From contig JBBMOA010000014.1 in assembly GCA_037954235.1 (NCBI GenBank), positions 23,639,773 through 23,703,772 of the forward strand: a DNA stretch of 64,000 bases, in the 5' to 3' direction. Positions 13,375 to 23,603 of the stretch are shown here, piece after piece. Below the pieces are notes generated by a model, which was not told the origin of the DNA, ran no database searches, and saw only the letters and a program-made list of their open reading frames with translations. The translations under genes were made by a program, and so were the position numbers. Numbering within the stretch: the first letter of the stretch is position 1; every line of letters starts with the position of its first letter. This DNA comes from Aulostomus chinensis (lineage: Eukaryota > Chordata > Actinopteri > Syngnathiformes > Aulostomidae).

Positions 13375-13682
13375 ATGCCGCTCCCCCCGGGCATGCTGCT
13401 CTGTCTGGGCATGCTGCTGATGACTGCAGGGGGGGTCGTGGCCCTGTGTGTGGGCCTGCCGAACCAGTCCGCCCCGCTGTTTGGTGTCGGGCTCTTCCTG
13501 GGCCTGGGGGGCGTGGGTCTGCTAGTCTCTGGGCTCTGCCTGGCCATGAAGAATCTCCAGGTGGCGGTGCCCGGACACTTCCTCCTGCACCCCCGCACTG
13601 GCACGCGCTTCAGCCCGCAGCAGGCACTGGCCATCCAGAGGTACGCACGAGCAGCTGCTCACACGTCAGTCTGCCTCAAAAA

Positions 13683-13714
<32 letters not shown>

Positions 13715-16700
13715 TGCGTGCATGTGTGATGGAGAAGCTATCATCATGTAACTGAAAAATTCAAATCTATTTTTAAGGTCAGTGGAAAGAAAAGTGTCTT
13801 GTCTTTTTTGGAAGCTGTCTGTTTCTCTTGTTGGTCATTCATGACGGAAGATGGTGAGTTTTGGGGTTCTGGACCGTGAAAGAAGCAATTTGATCAAGTC
13901 TCTTTGCACTCTGGGAAATTGTGATGAGCATTTTCAACATTTTCTTGACAGTTTATACAGGAATCAGTTAATAATTTGATGAGAAATTAATTCTGAAGTT
14001 CTTGTAAATCGGTAATATTATCATACTTTTCTACAGTCTGACAGGCATGAGCAGTGATGCCTAAAATGCTGGAAACTGCCAGCATGAAGAGGTTAATAAT
14101 TCTTTGGTTCAGGATGACCAGATACACATGCAGACAAAGCGCCTCGCAGGGAGCTGACAAAGGTCACGCCAGCTACAGACTGCAGTCTGACTGAGCCATG
14201 ACGGGCTGCAGAGACTTAAATACATTGGACTTTTTGTTTCCGAGGATTAGAAAGCAGTAGATTTTCTGATTATGGACCGATTCTAGAAGTAGGTCATGAG
14301 GAGAACAGCAGCCTCACGTGCATGTGGTTGACAGATACTTCTGGTATTGGCTGAGATCATCTGCAACAGCCTGAAAATTTAAACAAGATGGGCTCTGCTC
14401 ATTGTCCCGAGACACTAGGAGCACAGTTTCCATCACACAGGCTTTTTCTGCCTCCAGATGCTTAGCTGACAAAACCCAGGAGTTCTAAACCTGAAGTGCC
14501 CTGTAAATGGGAGACACAGACAGTGAATGTAGGTAAAATGTTCGGTCTTATTGAAATAAAATCATCACAATATGCAAACAAGAGGAAGCATCGTGTGCAG
14601 AAAATGTGCTGTGGCACCACTGAGTTGAAAGAACCTGAGCTGAACTCTGTTCTACGATTATGAAAGGGTGAACGGAGAGAGAGCGCTAACGTCCGCTGAA
14701 CCGAGCTTTGCATCGTCAGGGCTGATTGGAGTTGAAGTGCTTTACAATCCAGTTTGGAAAGCAGGGCACCCCCAGTAAAACAGAACTAACATAGGACAGA
14801 CTTCTGTCTTTGATCTCAGGGTTCAGACTATGATCTTGGTGTGCTGACTCTAATCTCCCGCTGCTTTGATAATACAAATAGACAGCAGGGACAAACCCAG
14901 TCAGGAACCCAACCCTTCGTTTCCGCATGCAGATGTCTGGTGTCTGTGAGTCGTACGCTGGAACCATCTGTTGAGTAGCCTTGGCTGAGCCGCTAATTTT
15001 CTCTGTTTTTCGACACTTAGACTCATGGAATATCGTCATGCACCTCCGAGGTAGCAAAAGCCTGTTATTTAGCTCAGTTGTAGCCTGTTAGCTTGTTTCT
15101 GGCGGCACAGTTTCTGTGGTCGAACCAAACTCTGCAATGTTTTTTTTTTCCAATATGTATGAATCACCTTCTGGAGTTTTGCAGAGTTTTTTGGCGGAAC
15201 AGACAAAGCACCCTTTAGACAAAAGTGAGAAGCGCTCATCTAAATGGCTGAGATGGCAGTCAGTACTCAGATCTGACCGGTGGAGTCTGGCGGAGGAGGC
15301 GATGAGCCAGGAGGCACATGAGGAGTCAGCCTGCGAGAAAAGAACGACCAGAACTGGGGACGGGAAAGAGAAAGGAGAGATACTGACAGATCAGGGACAT
15401 GTGGCCAGGGGAGGAGAGAGGAAAGTAAAAGTAGAAGCTCAGCAAGTCAGCACGTGAGGAACCACAGCCTGCTTCAGCATCAGGGAGTCTGGAGGAGGAG
15501 GAGGAGGAGAAGCCAGGGACTACAGCAGCTGCTCTGAAGCACAGTGACACAGTGCTAACCTCCACCACTGACACCTGAGCCTGAGTGTCGTGGGCTCATG
15601 ACTGAGGGCCAGGAGCAGACATCCATCTGACTCATCCGGAGGAAGCTCGCCTGTTAAGTTGACACACACACAAAAATTGACAAGAGGCAGACCCCACACT
15701 GGCCCGCAGAGATGGAGAGAACCTCCTCGAAAGAAAAAATATAGTCAGAGTTAGCTTGCAGAGCAGCAGAGCCTGCAACGGGAAGCTCTCCAGCACGCAG
15801 ACGAGCTGCAAAAGGTCCTTTGGCCCAAAAGAAAATCAATTTCTCGGTGTTGCGTCACGGGGGAATTGAGGTGAAAGGATATTAATTATCAAAGGACATC
15901 ATGTGGAACAGCCTTTAATGGATGGGATTTGGTTAAAGATTTGGTTCATGGAGTTTTACAAGTCTTTCCAAGAGTCATGACTCAGGAGAGACTGGTTTCA
16001 TGTGTGTGTTGTAATCTGAAGCCATGTAAAACAGCAATATTGGCAAACTGGCTAAAATTGATTATCAATCCTCTGCAGCAGACATGAGCAAACTGCGGTC
16101 CACACGGATTTTTAATCCGGCCTGCCGAACTTGTCCAAATTATATCTTTATATTCAATTTTATTATGGGTCAACCTTATTCATTTTTACCTTTTCCCTGT
16201 AATGCCCCTGTTTCACCAAAAGATGCCGCACTCCAAACACGTCAACCTTTGTCGGAGAGCTGTGTATTACTCTCCACTTCACTTTCTTCGCTTTGCACTT
16301 GGAGCCCTTCTGTAAAAATGAGCGGACCGAAGAAAAAGAGAAGTAGACAGCCGAGTGTTTAATGGAGTGGACGACACAAAATATTTTTTCACTGAAGGCT
16401 GGTCAGCAGCTGTATGTCTGATATGCCAGGAAACTGTTGCGGTTATCAGAGAATACAATGTCAGCCGCCAAGTTGCCACGACGCTGCTAACTAGGCTAGC
16501 AAACAGTCAACACAAGAACAGGCGGCTACGGCTCTCAGTTCAGCGGCTAATTTACAGACCCAGCAAAGAAAAATGTTCACAGGCAAACTGCAAGTCAAGA
16601 GTCAAGTAGCGAGGCAAGTTCTCAAATTAGCAAAGGCTAGCAAGCCTTTCTCCTCAGGCGAACTTTTGAAAGAATTCATGGAAGAGACAGCAGATCTCTT

Positions 16701-18746
16701 GTGTCCAGAGAGCAGGCAAAAAGGCAAGTTTGAAAAAAAAAAATTGGTTTATCACGCAGGACTGTGACTCCCTGTTGGAACTGGTTGATGAAGATGTAGC
16801 CAGTGAATTAAACAAAAAGGCCTGGTTCTTTAAGTTATATTTGCTAGCACTGGATGAAAGTGACAACATAAAAGACACTGCTCAGCTGCTAATTTTTATT
16901 TGAGGGATTAAGGAGAAGTTTTTTGACCATGGAGTCCCCGAAGAGAGGACTTGAGTAACCAGGTGTTAGCTGTCGTCGCGAGAATGAGGCTACTTGGAGT
17001 AAACTTGCTAATGTCACCACGGATGGATCACCAAATTTAACTGGAAAATAAAACGTTGGGCTGCTGAAAAGAATCCAGGATAAAGTGACAGAGGAAAAAC
17101 CTGATGGGGATATTATTTTCCTGCATCATTCCTCAGGGAGCTTCATAATCCTGTCGTAAAACTTGTTAGCTTCACACGAGCCAGGGGTCTTCGGCATCGT
17201 CAGCTTATTACGTTCCCGGAAGAAACCGATGCAGATCACCTGGACTGACTTTGCCGCTCTCGTGTCCACTGGTTAAGTTTGAGCAAAGTGTTTCAACGAG
17301 TGCGGGAGCTCAAAGAGGAGATTAGCGTAACTTTTGGAAGTTAATGAGGGAATTTCCTGAGCTGAGCAACAAGAACAGGCTTTGTGACAAATGAATGCCC
17401 TGAACATGAGGCTACAGGGGAAAGACATCCATACAAATGTTAGAGTCTTCAAATCCAGACAGATTTCGAACAAAACTCTCGCTCCTTTCCCCACTCTTGC
17501 CTTGCAGAAAGAGGCGATCCGAAAGCCGAAGACGTACAGCTTAACGAAGCCACGTTGTGGACGATGGCACAGAAGACGCTGAGGATGTTTGGCTCACCCT
17601 TCGTTTGCGGGCAGACATTCGGCGTCATGAACATCAGCAAAAGCCCATCACAGATCCAAGCTAACTGACCAACACCTCAGATAGATCCTGAGGAGTAACA
17701 CAACAAAACCAACTCCAGACTTTGATGCACTGGCAAAAAAAGAGATCGACAGCACAGTTCCCTCTGAACCTGGACGGGAGTTTCTCCACTGGGTTATGTA
17801 ATTTATGCATTTGGAACACAACTTGTACAATGAGCCTTGCATATTCATGCTTTGCTGCCTGTTAAAGGTTAACTCCTTTCATGCAGCGGCTTTTTCATGT
17901 CATTTATATGAGTTCACACAAACCAACCATCTGTTCCTGGCCCCCTGTCAAATTTCAGAAGCCATTGTGACCTGCGAGTCAAAACGTTTGCCCACCCCTG
18001 CTCCACAGGCTCTGAGAAACAAAACTGTAGGTAACCTAATGACAGCGAGGGAGGCGCCGTAATGCCAGGCTTCGTCTGAGAGCTGGTCCACCATCTCATA
18101 TCACGAGTACTTCAAAATTTAACATTTGAGAAAACACGCAAAAAATGCAACTCAGGCTCTGTGAGTAACTGTCGGCAGGACCCAGACTGTCCCTGTGAGA
18201 ACTACTTTAAAAATTAGCTGAGTCTTGAAGAAGAAGAAGAATCCATTTTAGGACATTTCTGTCCTGAAGTCCTATAATTCGTTGAAGTGAGTTTTTCTTT
18301 TCTCATGTTTCTGATGATGCTCAGTCCCAGAGGTCACCGATGTTATGAAAGGTAACGTTTCGTTTCTGTTGGTTAGCGATCAGTGGCGTCATGTCCTCTT
18401 TGGCCAGGAAGCGTGCAACATGTATAGGAGGCTTGTAGATGATTCAAAATCAAAGTAATCCTATAAACACCAGGTGGGTGGGTGTAACCATGGCAACTGA
18501 AGTGTACGTAGAGGAGAGTGAACAAGCTGTAACAGCCGCTGAAGGGTCCTAAACTAGGAGTGACTGTCCCTTCTTTTGTCTTCCAGGAGGTTGGACCGGA
18601 TTCGTCGGGAGATGTCAACAGACTCTGTCAGCAGGAGACCAGAGCCTGAACCGTCCCTCCCATCAACCCCGCCTCCTTGGACCATGGAGCCTCCTCCGTC
18701 CTACGACACAGTGATGAATAGCCAAGAACGTGGCGAGCAGCTGTAG
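13375..18746 (+). CDS. Second TMEM61/barttin-like two-pass PY-motif protein
   Basis: Coding exons 13375-13640 and 18587-18746, phase-2 junction (CAG AG|G AGG), give 141 residues. Residues 1-88 hold two hydrophobic segments (about 6-26 and 35-57) and a short polar stretch. The second exon gives an Arg-rich start, then PPPW (117-120) and PPPSYDTV (124-131), a PY motif. Compared with the gene at 8945, the first segments share G12 and the GG pair at 19-20, both second segments end in AM, both tails carry PPPW followed closely by PPP(P/S)Y(E/D), and the intron phase is the same. This points to a tandem duplication. The single intron is 4.9 kb and contains a hAT relic and a (GT)n tract just after the donor. 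No close named homolog is recalled; it could itself be the true tmem61 ortholog. No obvious polyadenylation signal follows closely. Confidence 0.78.
13684..13722. repeat. (GT)n microsatellite beside a 5' splice site
   Basis: GT tract beginning about 40 bases downstream of the donor at 13641. Confidence 0.93.
16079..18000 (+). mobile_element. Degenerate hAT transposon, GTF2IRD2/ZBED-like
   Basis: A 1922-bp element in the intron of the second TMEM61-like gene. Terminal inverted repeats: the left end CAGACATGAGCAAACTGCGG pairs with the right end, whose reverse complement begins CAGGGGTGGGCAAACG (12 of 16 match). Flanking 8-bp sequences CTCTGCAG (16071-16078) and CTCCACAG (18001-18008) agree at 6 of 8, the hAT target-site length. 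Inside, broken frames spell transposase pieces in order: KYFFTEGWSAAVCLICQE, SKPFSSGELLKEFMEE, LLALDESDNIKDTAQLLIF, and NVTTDGSPNLTGK with a stop just before NVGLLKRIQDKV. Several frameshifts and stops make it non-functional. The pieces resemble the hAT-derived part of GTF2IRD2 and related domesticated genes. Confidence 0.88.
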
Positions 18747-20181
18747 CATCTCACTCTGGTGGACATATTAACTTTGCGTCAGTGCCTTTAGTCTGCAGGT
18801 GTCAGCGGGTGAACAGTCTCTGGGTGAACTGATGCCGGACGCTGGACGCAGCGAAGCCTGTGGACGGAGCTCCTCTGTGTCCAGCGCACGTGCATGTTGT
18901 GACTGACCGAGAACGGATTCCGAGGGATCGCGACTAAGCTCCTTCACTCGCTATGTAAACTAAGGGCCTTTCTCAAGAGCAGCTTTGTGTAACTTTTACA
19001 ATTCACTCCAACACGTTGGCCTCAGGCCTCCTGTAGACTCCTGATTCGGATTTTTGATTGGCCTGCTTGTATTTATGTGACCTACTACTGTGGCTGCACC
19101 GCACTCTTCTCCAAACACTTTCCTCATACTTACAATATTCCGCTTCGTATTTGTACTTTTTGTTACAACTTTGCACAAGATTCATTGACAGCTAATTCCT
19201 ATGCAAAGTGCCTTAACCAGTGACAGCTGAATGTTATCAATACAGTTATCCATCCGTCTGTGTCGTACCGTGTTTGCAGAACCTTGCTAGCAGAGAGAAA
19301 AATATTCATATTTGGTCGCCATACAGAAAAAAAGGTCTCAATGGGATCAAACCTCTTTCCTTAATTTGATGAATTGGTGGCTATAATTGGTAAGAAGATG
19401 GAACTTTTTCTCTACAAATGCATCAAAGCGTGCAATAAGTTTTGTTTTTTTTTTATATCTCATGGCCACAAAATGATTAAACTTCAGGACCACTTCATAC
19501 CTTATGGCTACGAAAAAATTAAATTGATGGGAAAAGTTACATGTTTTGCCCATGAAATGATTATATTGAGCTAACTTGTTAAACCTCCAGGCCGTGAATT
19601 AAACTGTGGGAGCAGTTTTAACCCGTGGCCATGAATTAACCCTCAGAGCTCACTGGTCCACGCTGAAGACGAAGACTGTTTACTTTTATAATGTCTGAGG
19701 AACTCACAACAGATCTAAAAACGAACAATTGTGAGAGGAACTTATCTTATATTCTCTGAATTCCAATGGTTAAACTGAGGGAACAAGTAATGTCTCGTGG
19801 CCGTAACATAGTTTTTCTCCTCTGTGGCGACTCCAGGGCTGCATGGTTGTTTCTATGTTGTGAATTTTCTGTATACTTGAGTTGATGAACATCTACAGAG
19901 CTCTTGGAGGGTGGTCTGCTCAGAATCCTTCGTGGGCGGGCAGAGAAGTCATGACAGATCACCCAAACACTAAACCGTGTTTCCCGGATCAGGATCTGAG
20001 AGGTGGCTGGCTTTCCTCCAGCAGCTCCTGGCAAGGTGACCTGTAACAACTCCGACCAGCCGGGCTGTCTGCAGGCTGTAATAGGCAGCCGAGTGGAACC
20101 GCGTTTCCTCCACCCTCACCTTCAAGCCTTGACACAAAACCACATAGTACAACAGGTGCTGCACACACCAGGGCTGCAGCG
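18747..20181. other. Intergenic, second TMEM61-like gene to bsnd
   Basis: No exon recognised apart from the 3' UTR of the upstream gene. It contains a degenerate repeat described separately (19370-19812). Confidence 0.65.
19370..19812. repeat. Degenerate repeat cluster with ATGGCCA..AATTAA core
   Basis: A short core close to CATGGCCACGAATTAA recurs in decayed form near 19461 (CATGGCCACAAAATGATTAA), 19504 (ATGGCTACGAAAAAATTAA), 19549 (GCCCATGAAATGATTA), 19591 (GCCGTGAATTAA), 19624 (CGTGGCCATGAATTAA) and 19796 (TCGTGGCCGTAAC). Spacing is irregular, 33-45 bp for most units. Its class was not identified. Confidence 0.6.
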
Positions 20182-21159
20182 ATGGTGCAGGGGAAACCGT
20201 ATCGTTATGGGCTGATCGTGGCGGGGTTCTGTGTGACGGCGGTCGGCCTCTTCATCTTGATTCAGGAACGGCCGCACGTCTACGGCACAATGTGTGTTCT
20301 AGGGATCATTATGGTGGTTGTGGGGACGGTGTGGAGCCTCTGCCAGTGTTATCCCCAGGTAGAGACACACACAGGAAGTGATGTGACTACTGGTGTGTAG
20401 AAAATGATGTGATTGTGTGTGTGCGTGTGTTTATTAGGTCATTTTGGCACCTGTGATTCAGGATAAAAGTCTAGAGGAACTAGCGTGTGCTGCAACTGAA
20501 GCACAAAATGAGAGGTACTGTGAGGACACACACACTCACACACACTCACACACACTTACAGTCCTGACGGTGTACAGTCACATCAGGACAGGCTTTAACG
20601 ATTGTCTGTGGGTTGTCTGTGAGCAGTGTGGGTGGGTGGGGGCTGGGGGTGGTGGTGGGGAGTCTGCTCTAATAGACCATGGATGCTAACTTTATCAAGT
20701 TGCGGGGAAATGAATGGTGATGGAGCACAGCTGGCTGCAGGCTGGGGGTGGGGGTGGGGGTGGGGGGTAGCAAGAGGAGATGAGATCAGCGATCAGCTGA
20801 AGGAAGCGGCTGAAGGGCAGAGCAGTTGGAAACGTGGTCACACAAGAACCCTGAAAGGTCTTTGATGGAAGCAATAGGAGACTCACACACACACACACAT
20901 AGCCTATGCATGTTACTGTGTGTAATTCCATGTATGTTCAGCAAATCCTGCCTCATAAGAAAAAAGTAAGAAAATGAGGACAAACTAGAACTAGACCAGA
21001 TTCTATTTTTGTGACCAACCCCCCCCCCCCCCCCACCCCCCGGCTTCTTCTTTTAATTTTAGGCCCACTGAGGCTCTGCTGAGTTCCTCAGGCCACAAGC
21101 AGAACAGCGGACTCCTTCAGAGCCAGCGTCACAGCTGTCCTGCGCTGCACCTGGTCTGA
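20182..21159 (+). CDS. bsnd: Barttin, ClC-K chloride channel beta-subunit
   Basis: Three coding exons, 20182-20358, 20438-20514 and 21063-21159 (junction phases 0 and 2), total 116 residues. Barttin escorts ClC-K channels to the plasma membrane and makes them conduct. The first 59 residues align without gaps to human barttin: R8 and G10 (Bartter type IV sites), two membrane segments (about 9-28 and 34-53), ERPHVYGT for human DRPQVYGT, and WSLCQCYPQ with the palmitoylated cysteines C54 and C56. Human G47 is V47 here. Exon 1 ends just after this motif, apparently as in human. The remaining 57 residues have no recognisable similarity and lack the PY motif; human barttin is 320 residues, so the tail is very short or a 3' exon was missed. 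A possible ATTAAA polyadenylation signal is at 21413-21418. Confidence 0.92.
20629..20767 (+). repeat. G-rich tracts, G-quadruplex potential (bsnd intron 2)
   Basis: Two runs of G separated by T or CT: 20629-20660, and the stronger 20744-20767 with four runs of five or six G with single-T loops. On the sense strand, so they would also be in the pre-mRNA. Confidence 0.85.
21019..21041. repeat. Poly-C tract before bsnd exon 3
   Basis: Seventeen-base C-run plus a second C-run just upstream of the TTCTTCTTTTAATTTTAG acceptor of exon 3; it probably forms part of the pyrimidine tract. Confidence 0.85.
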
Positions 21160-23340
21160 GGCAGGGATGACATCAGGACGCCTTCCCATTCCCATCATCA
21201 CTCAGGACGCTCACTATGTCACGCTGGTTCCTCTGAGTGTGTGTTGCATGAATGTTCCAGAAGATGGCCTCGTTGCAAAGCTGGCAGAGTGAATGGCAAA
21301 CCTGAAAGTGTCCTTTTATTAACACACAGACACACACACACACACACACGCAGCACTAACCTGTTTTAGAATTCTCAAAGATATTCGTTTTTGTCCTGTC
21401 TAGATGGGAGACATTAAAGAACAGTGAATGCAGCAGGTAGCCGTCTCCATTGTTGCTGGTGAGCCTTCATTACAGAGGCGGTTTCCCTCTTAAGAGAAAA
21501 CGTCTGTGATTCTCATCAAAATGCATTGTGTGCACAGCCTTGAGGCCTCACAGGATAAATGCAAAATGTTTGAGCGACTGCACTCGCTGGCTGTCACCAA
21601 CGACAGTGATCTGCTGAGCCAGACTGGCAGGACCGTATAAAGACTTGAACATGTGTGACTCCGGTGTAAACAGAGCTACAGGGCTCAGCAAGTCCACATG
21701 ACGTGTGGAATGGAAGGTTGTGAGAAGCTCTCTGTCATGAACTTGTAGTCTTGCATGTTGAAGGTGTGAGAGGACACACACTTGTGCTTGGCAGCACACA
21801 ATCCCTCAAAGCTGTAATGTTAACAATCACAACCTTGCATCTCTGTCTTTGATAATTCCTTCCACACTGGAGTTACACAACCCCCTGAATGTGGAACTGC
21901 ACAAGACTCAGCCGGCTTTACCGCGGTGCCTCTCTGTCTCTGATGTGAGGGTGAAAGTTAGCTGTTATGGCGCTAAATCTAGAAGGAAATCAGCTGTGAG
22001 TTACCCTGATGAGGTCAAGGTAGTGTTTGCACGAAGGTCAAAGTTCCAGTATCTAAAATTCTGGGCAGAAATAGAATATGAATATTCCTCAACGGGTTTT
22101 AGTTCATGTACAACCACCACTAGCCGAGGCTAGAATGAGCCTCTATCCGCAGAGGGAGTGGGTCCTCTTTCTCGCCGCCTGCCATGCTGCAACTACAGTA
22201 GCTGGAAAAGAGGCGGCAGCCTTACTGCTCACATGACAGTACTGGAATGTTCCTGCCACCCAGACACTGAGCTGGTAGTCGTGGGCTGCTTCAGTGCTAC
22301 ATCATCCCCCACAGTGACTTGACTCCGCCCTTGAATGCGTTCTCCCAGCAGAAATCAATCAGATGAGGCTGGACAATTATTTTGCTTGTTTCTGATTTGT
22401 GTGAGAGCAGCAGCAGACGTAATCTCTCCTGCTGCTGGTCCAGCTCGTCTGGTTTAACGGCACTGGTTAGCAGGTTTAACCTTGTCGATTAGTTCTGGTG
22501 TCTTTCCCCACCTCTTCCGCGTTTTATGCGCCGCTGTTTTCAAAGTCACAGTAACCACGTGGAAAACAGGAAACCCACAAACTACCCACTTGAAAAGATT
22601 TTACAAAGTTTTGGATCATAAAATAAAGCAGGAGGACAGCAGATAATTACAAAAAATATGAAATATACAACTTTCCTGGACACACTTCTGCAGGGGCACC
22701 ATTGCTGCATCCTGAGCTTTGCACCGCCCATCACACACATGATTGTCTCACACCAACAAAAGCGTTTTCCTTTTATCGGCTAGCAACTGTCATATTATGA
22801 GAAGTCAGTTTTAACATATCAAGTGAAAAATCCCGTGGACAGCTGACTCTGGGTCAGGGGAGAGGTGAAAGGTTGCAGTCTGCAACTCCACCACTGGGTG
22901 TCCCCAGATCCTTCACCCTGCTCCTTCAAACCAGTAAATTAATAAAGAAAGAAGTGCACCGTGCGTCCACTTGCTTTTAATTTGAACATTTCGGCACTCA
23001 GACCTGCAGTTGCTGCTGGGAAGCTGACAGACGGACTGATGCTTGGAGGAGTTCAGCAGAGTTCTGCAGACTCTCCGTTCTCTGAACGCACACCACCACT
23101 GACGCACAAATAAATAAATAAGATGAACCAGAAAGAAGAGTTCACCATGTTGAGCCTCTTTGAACACATTCGCGCAGCGCGAGTTGCACAGCAGCGCAGC
23201 GCCCGAATGCGTAACTCGTGATGTTGCCATCTCAGTGTGCGCGTTAACAAATCTGTTTGAAGCGGGAGGCGGACATGCAGTGATTTCAGGGTTCATTGAG
23301 GGGAAGCATGAAACATGACTCTCTACTGTAAGAGGTGTTT
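21160..23340. other. Intergenic, bsnd to pcsk9
   Basis: Contains the bsnd 3' UTR (possible ATTAAA at 21413) and a short CA tract near 21331-21348. Searched for a missing barttin tail exon (acidic or PPxY-coding): none convincing on the plus strand. No other gene seen. Confidence 0.6.
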
Positions 23341-23371
23341 TAACGGAGGAGAATCATTCGATACAAAAGCG

Positions 23372-23603
23372 GTGGCGTGAGCCCCTGAGACGTCACCAGT
23401 CCCCGCCTTGCATTATAAGAATCAATTGTTCCATTTTGCCCCCCAAAATCGGAATCGATGTTTGAAGGCGTCATCTGACTGTCAGGCACCGAGGAGGACG
23501 CGCGGCTGGCGGGGAGCATCAGCCTGAATCAGAGATTCTTCCGTGGATTTGTGACACTTTCGTTCTCCCCATTTCACCGTAAACAATCCGTCAAGTGTGC
23601 AGA
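23372..23603 (+). promoter_or_regulatory. pcsk9 promoter: sterol element, Sp1-like site, TATA-like box
   Basis: GTGGCGTGAG at 23372-23381 differs by one base from the human PCSK9 sterol regulatory element as I recall it (GTGGCGTGAT), same orientation. It is followed by a CRE-like GACGTCACC (23390-23398), CCCCGCC (23401-23407, Sp1-like) and TATAAG (23414-23419). The coding start is at 23604, leaving a 5' UTR of roughly 150 bases if transcription starts about 30 bp past TATAAG. An HNF1 site like that next to the human element is not evident. SREBP-2 control is inferred. Confidence 0.6.

Noticed and set aside
13446..13751. 101-residue frame over exon 1 of the second TMEM61-like gene
   Set aside because: Alternative frame of a GC-rich exon ending in a GT repeat; it does not join to a downstream exon.
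14462..15839. Several 60-110 residue open frames in the intron of the second TMEM61-like gene
   Set aside because: No recognisable domain, no supporting splice pattern and composition like the surrounding intron.
23595..23603. GTG in frame three codons before the pcsk9 ATG
   Set aside because: Vertebrate initiation at GTG is rare, and the ATG at 23604 directly precedes a normal signal peptide.
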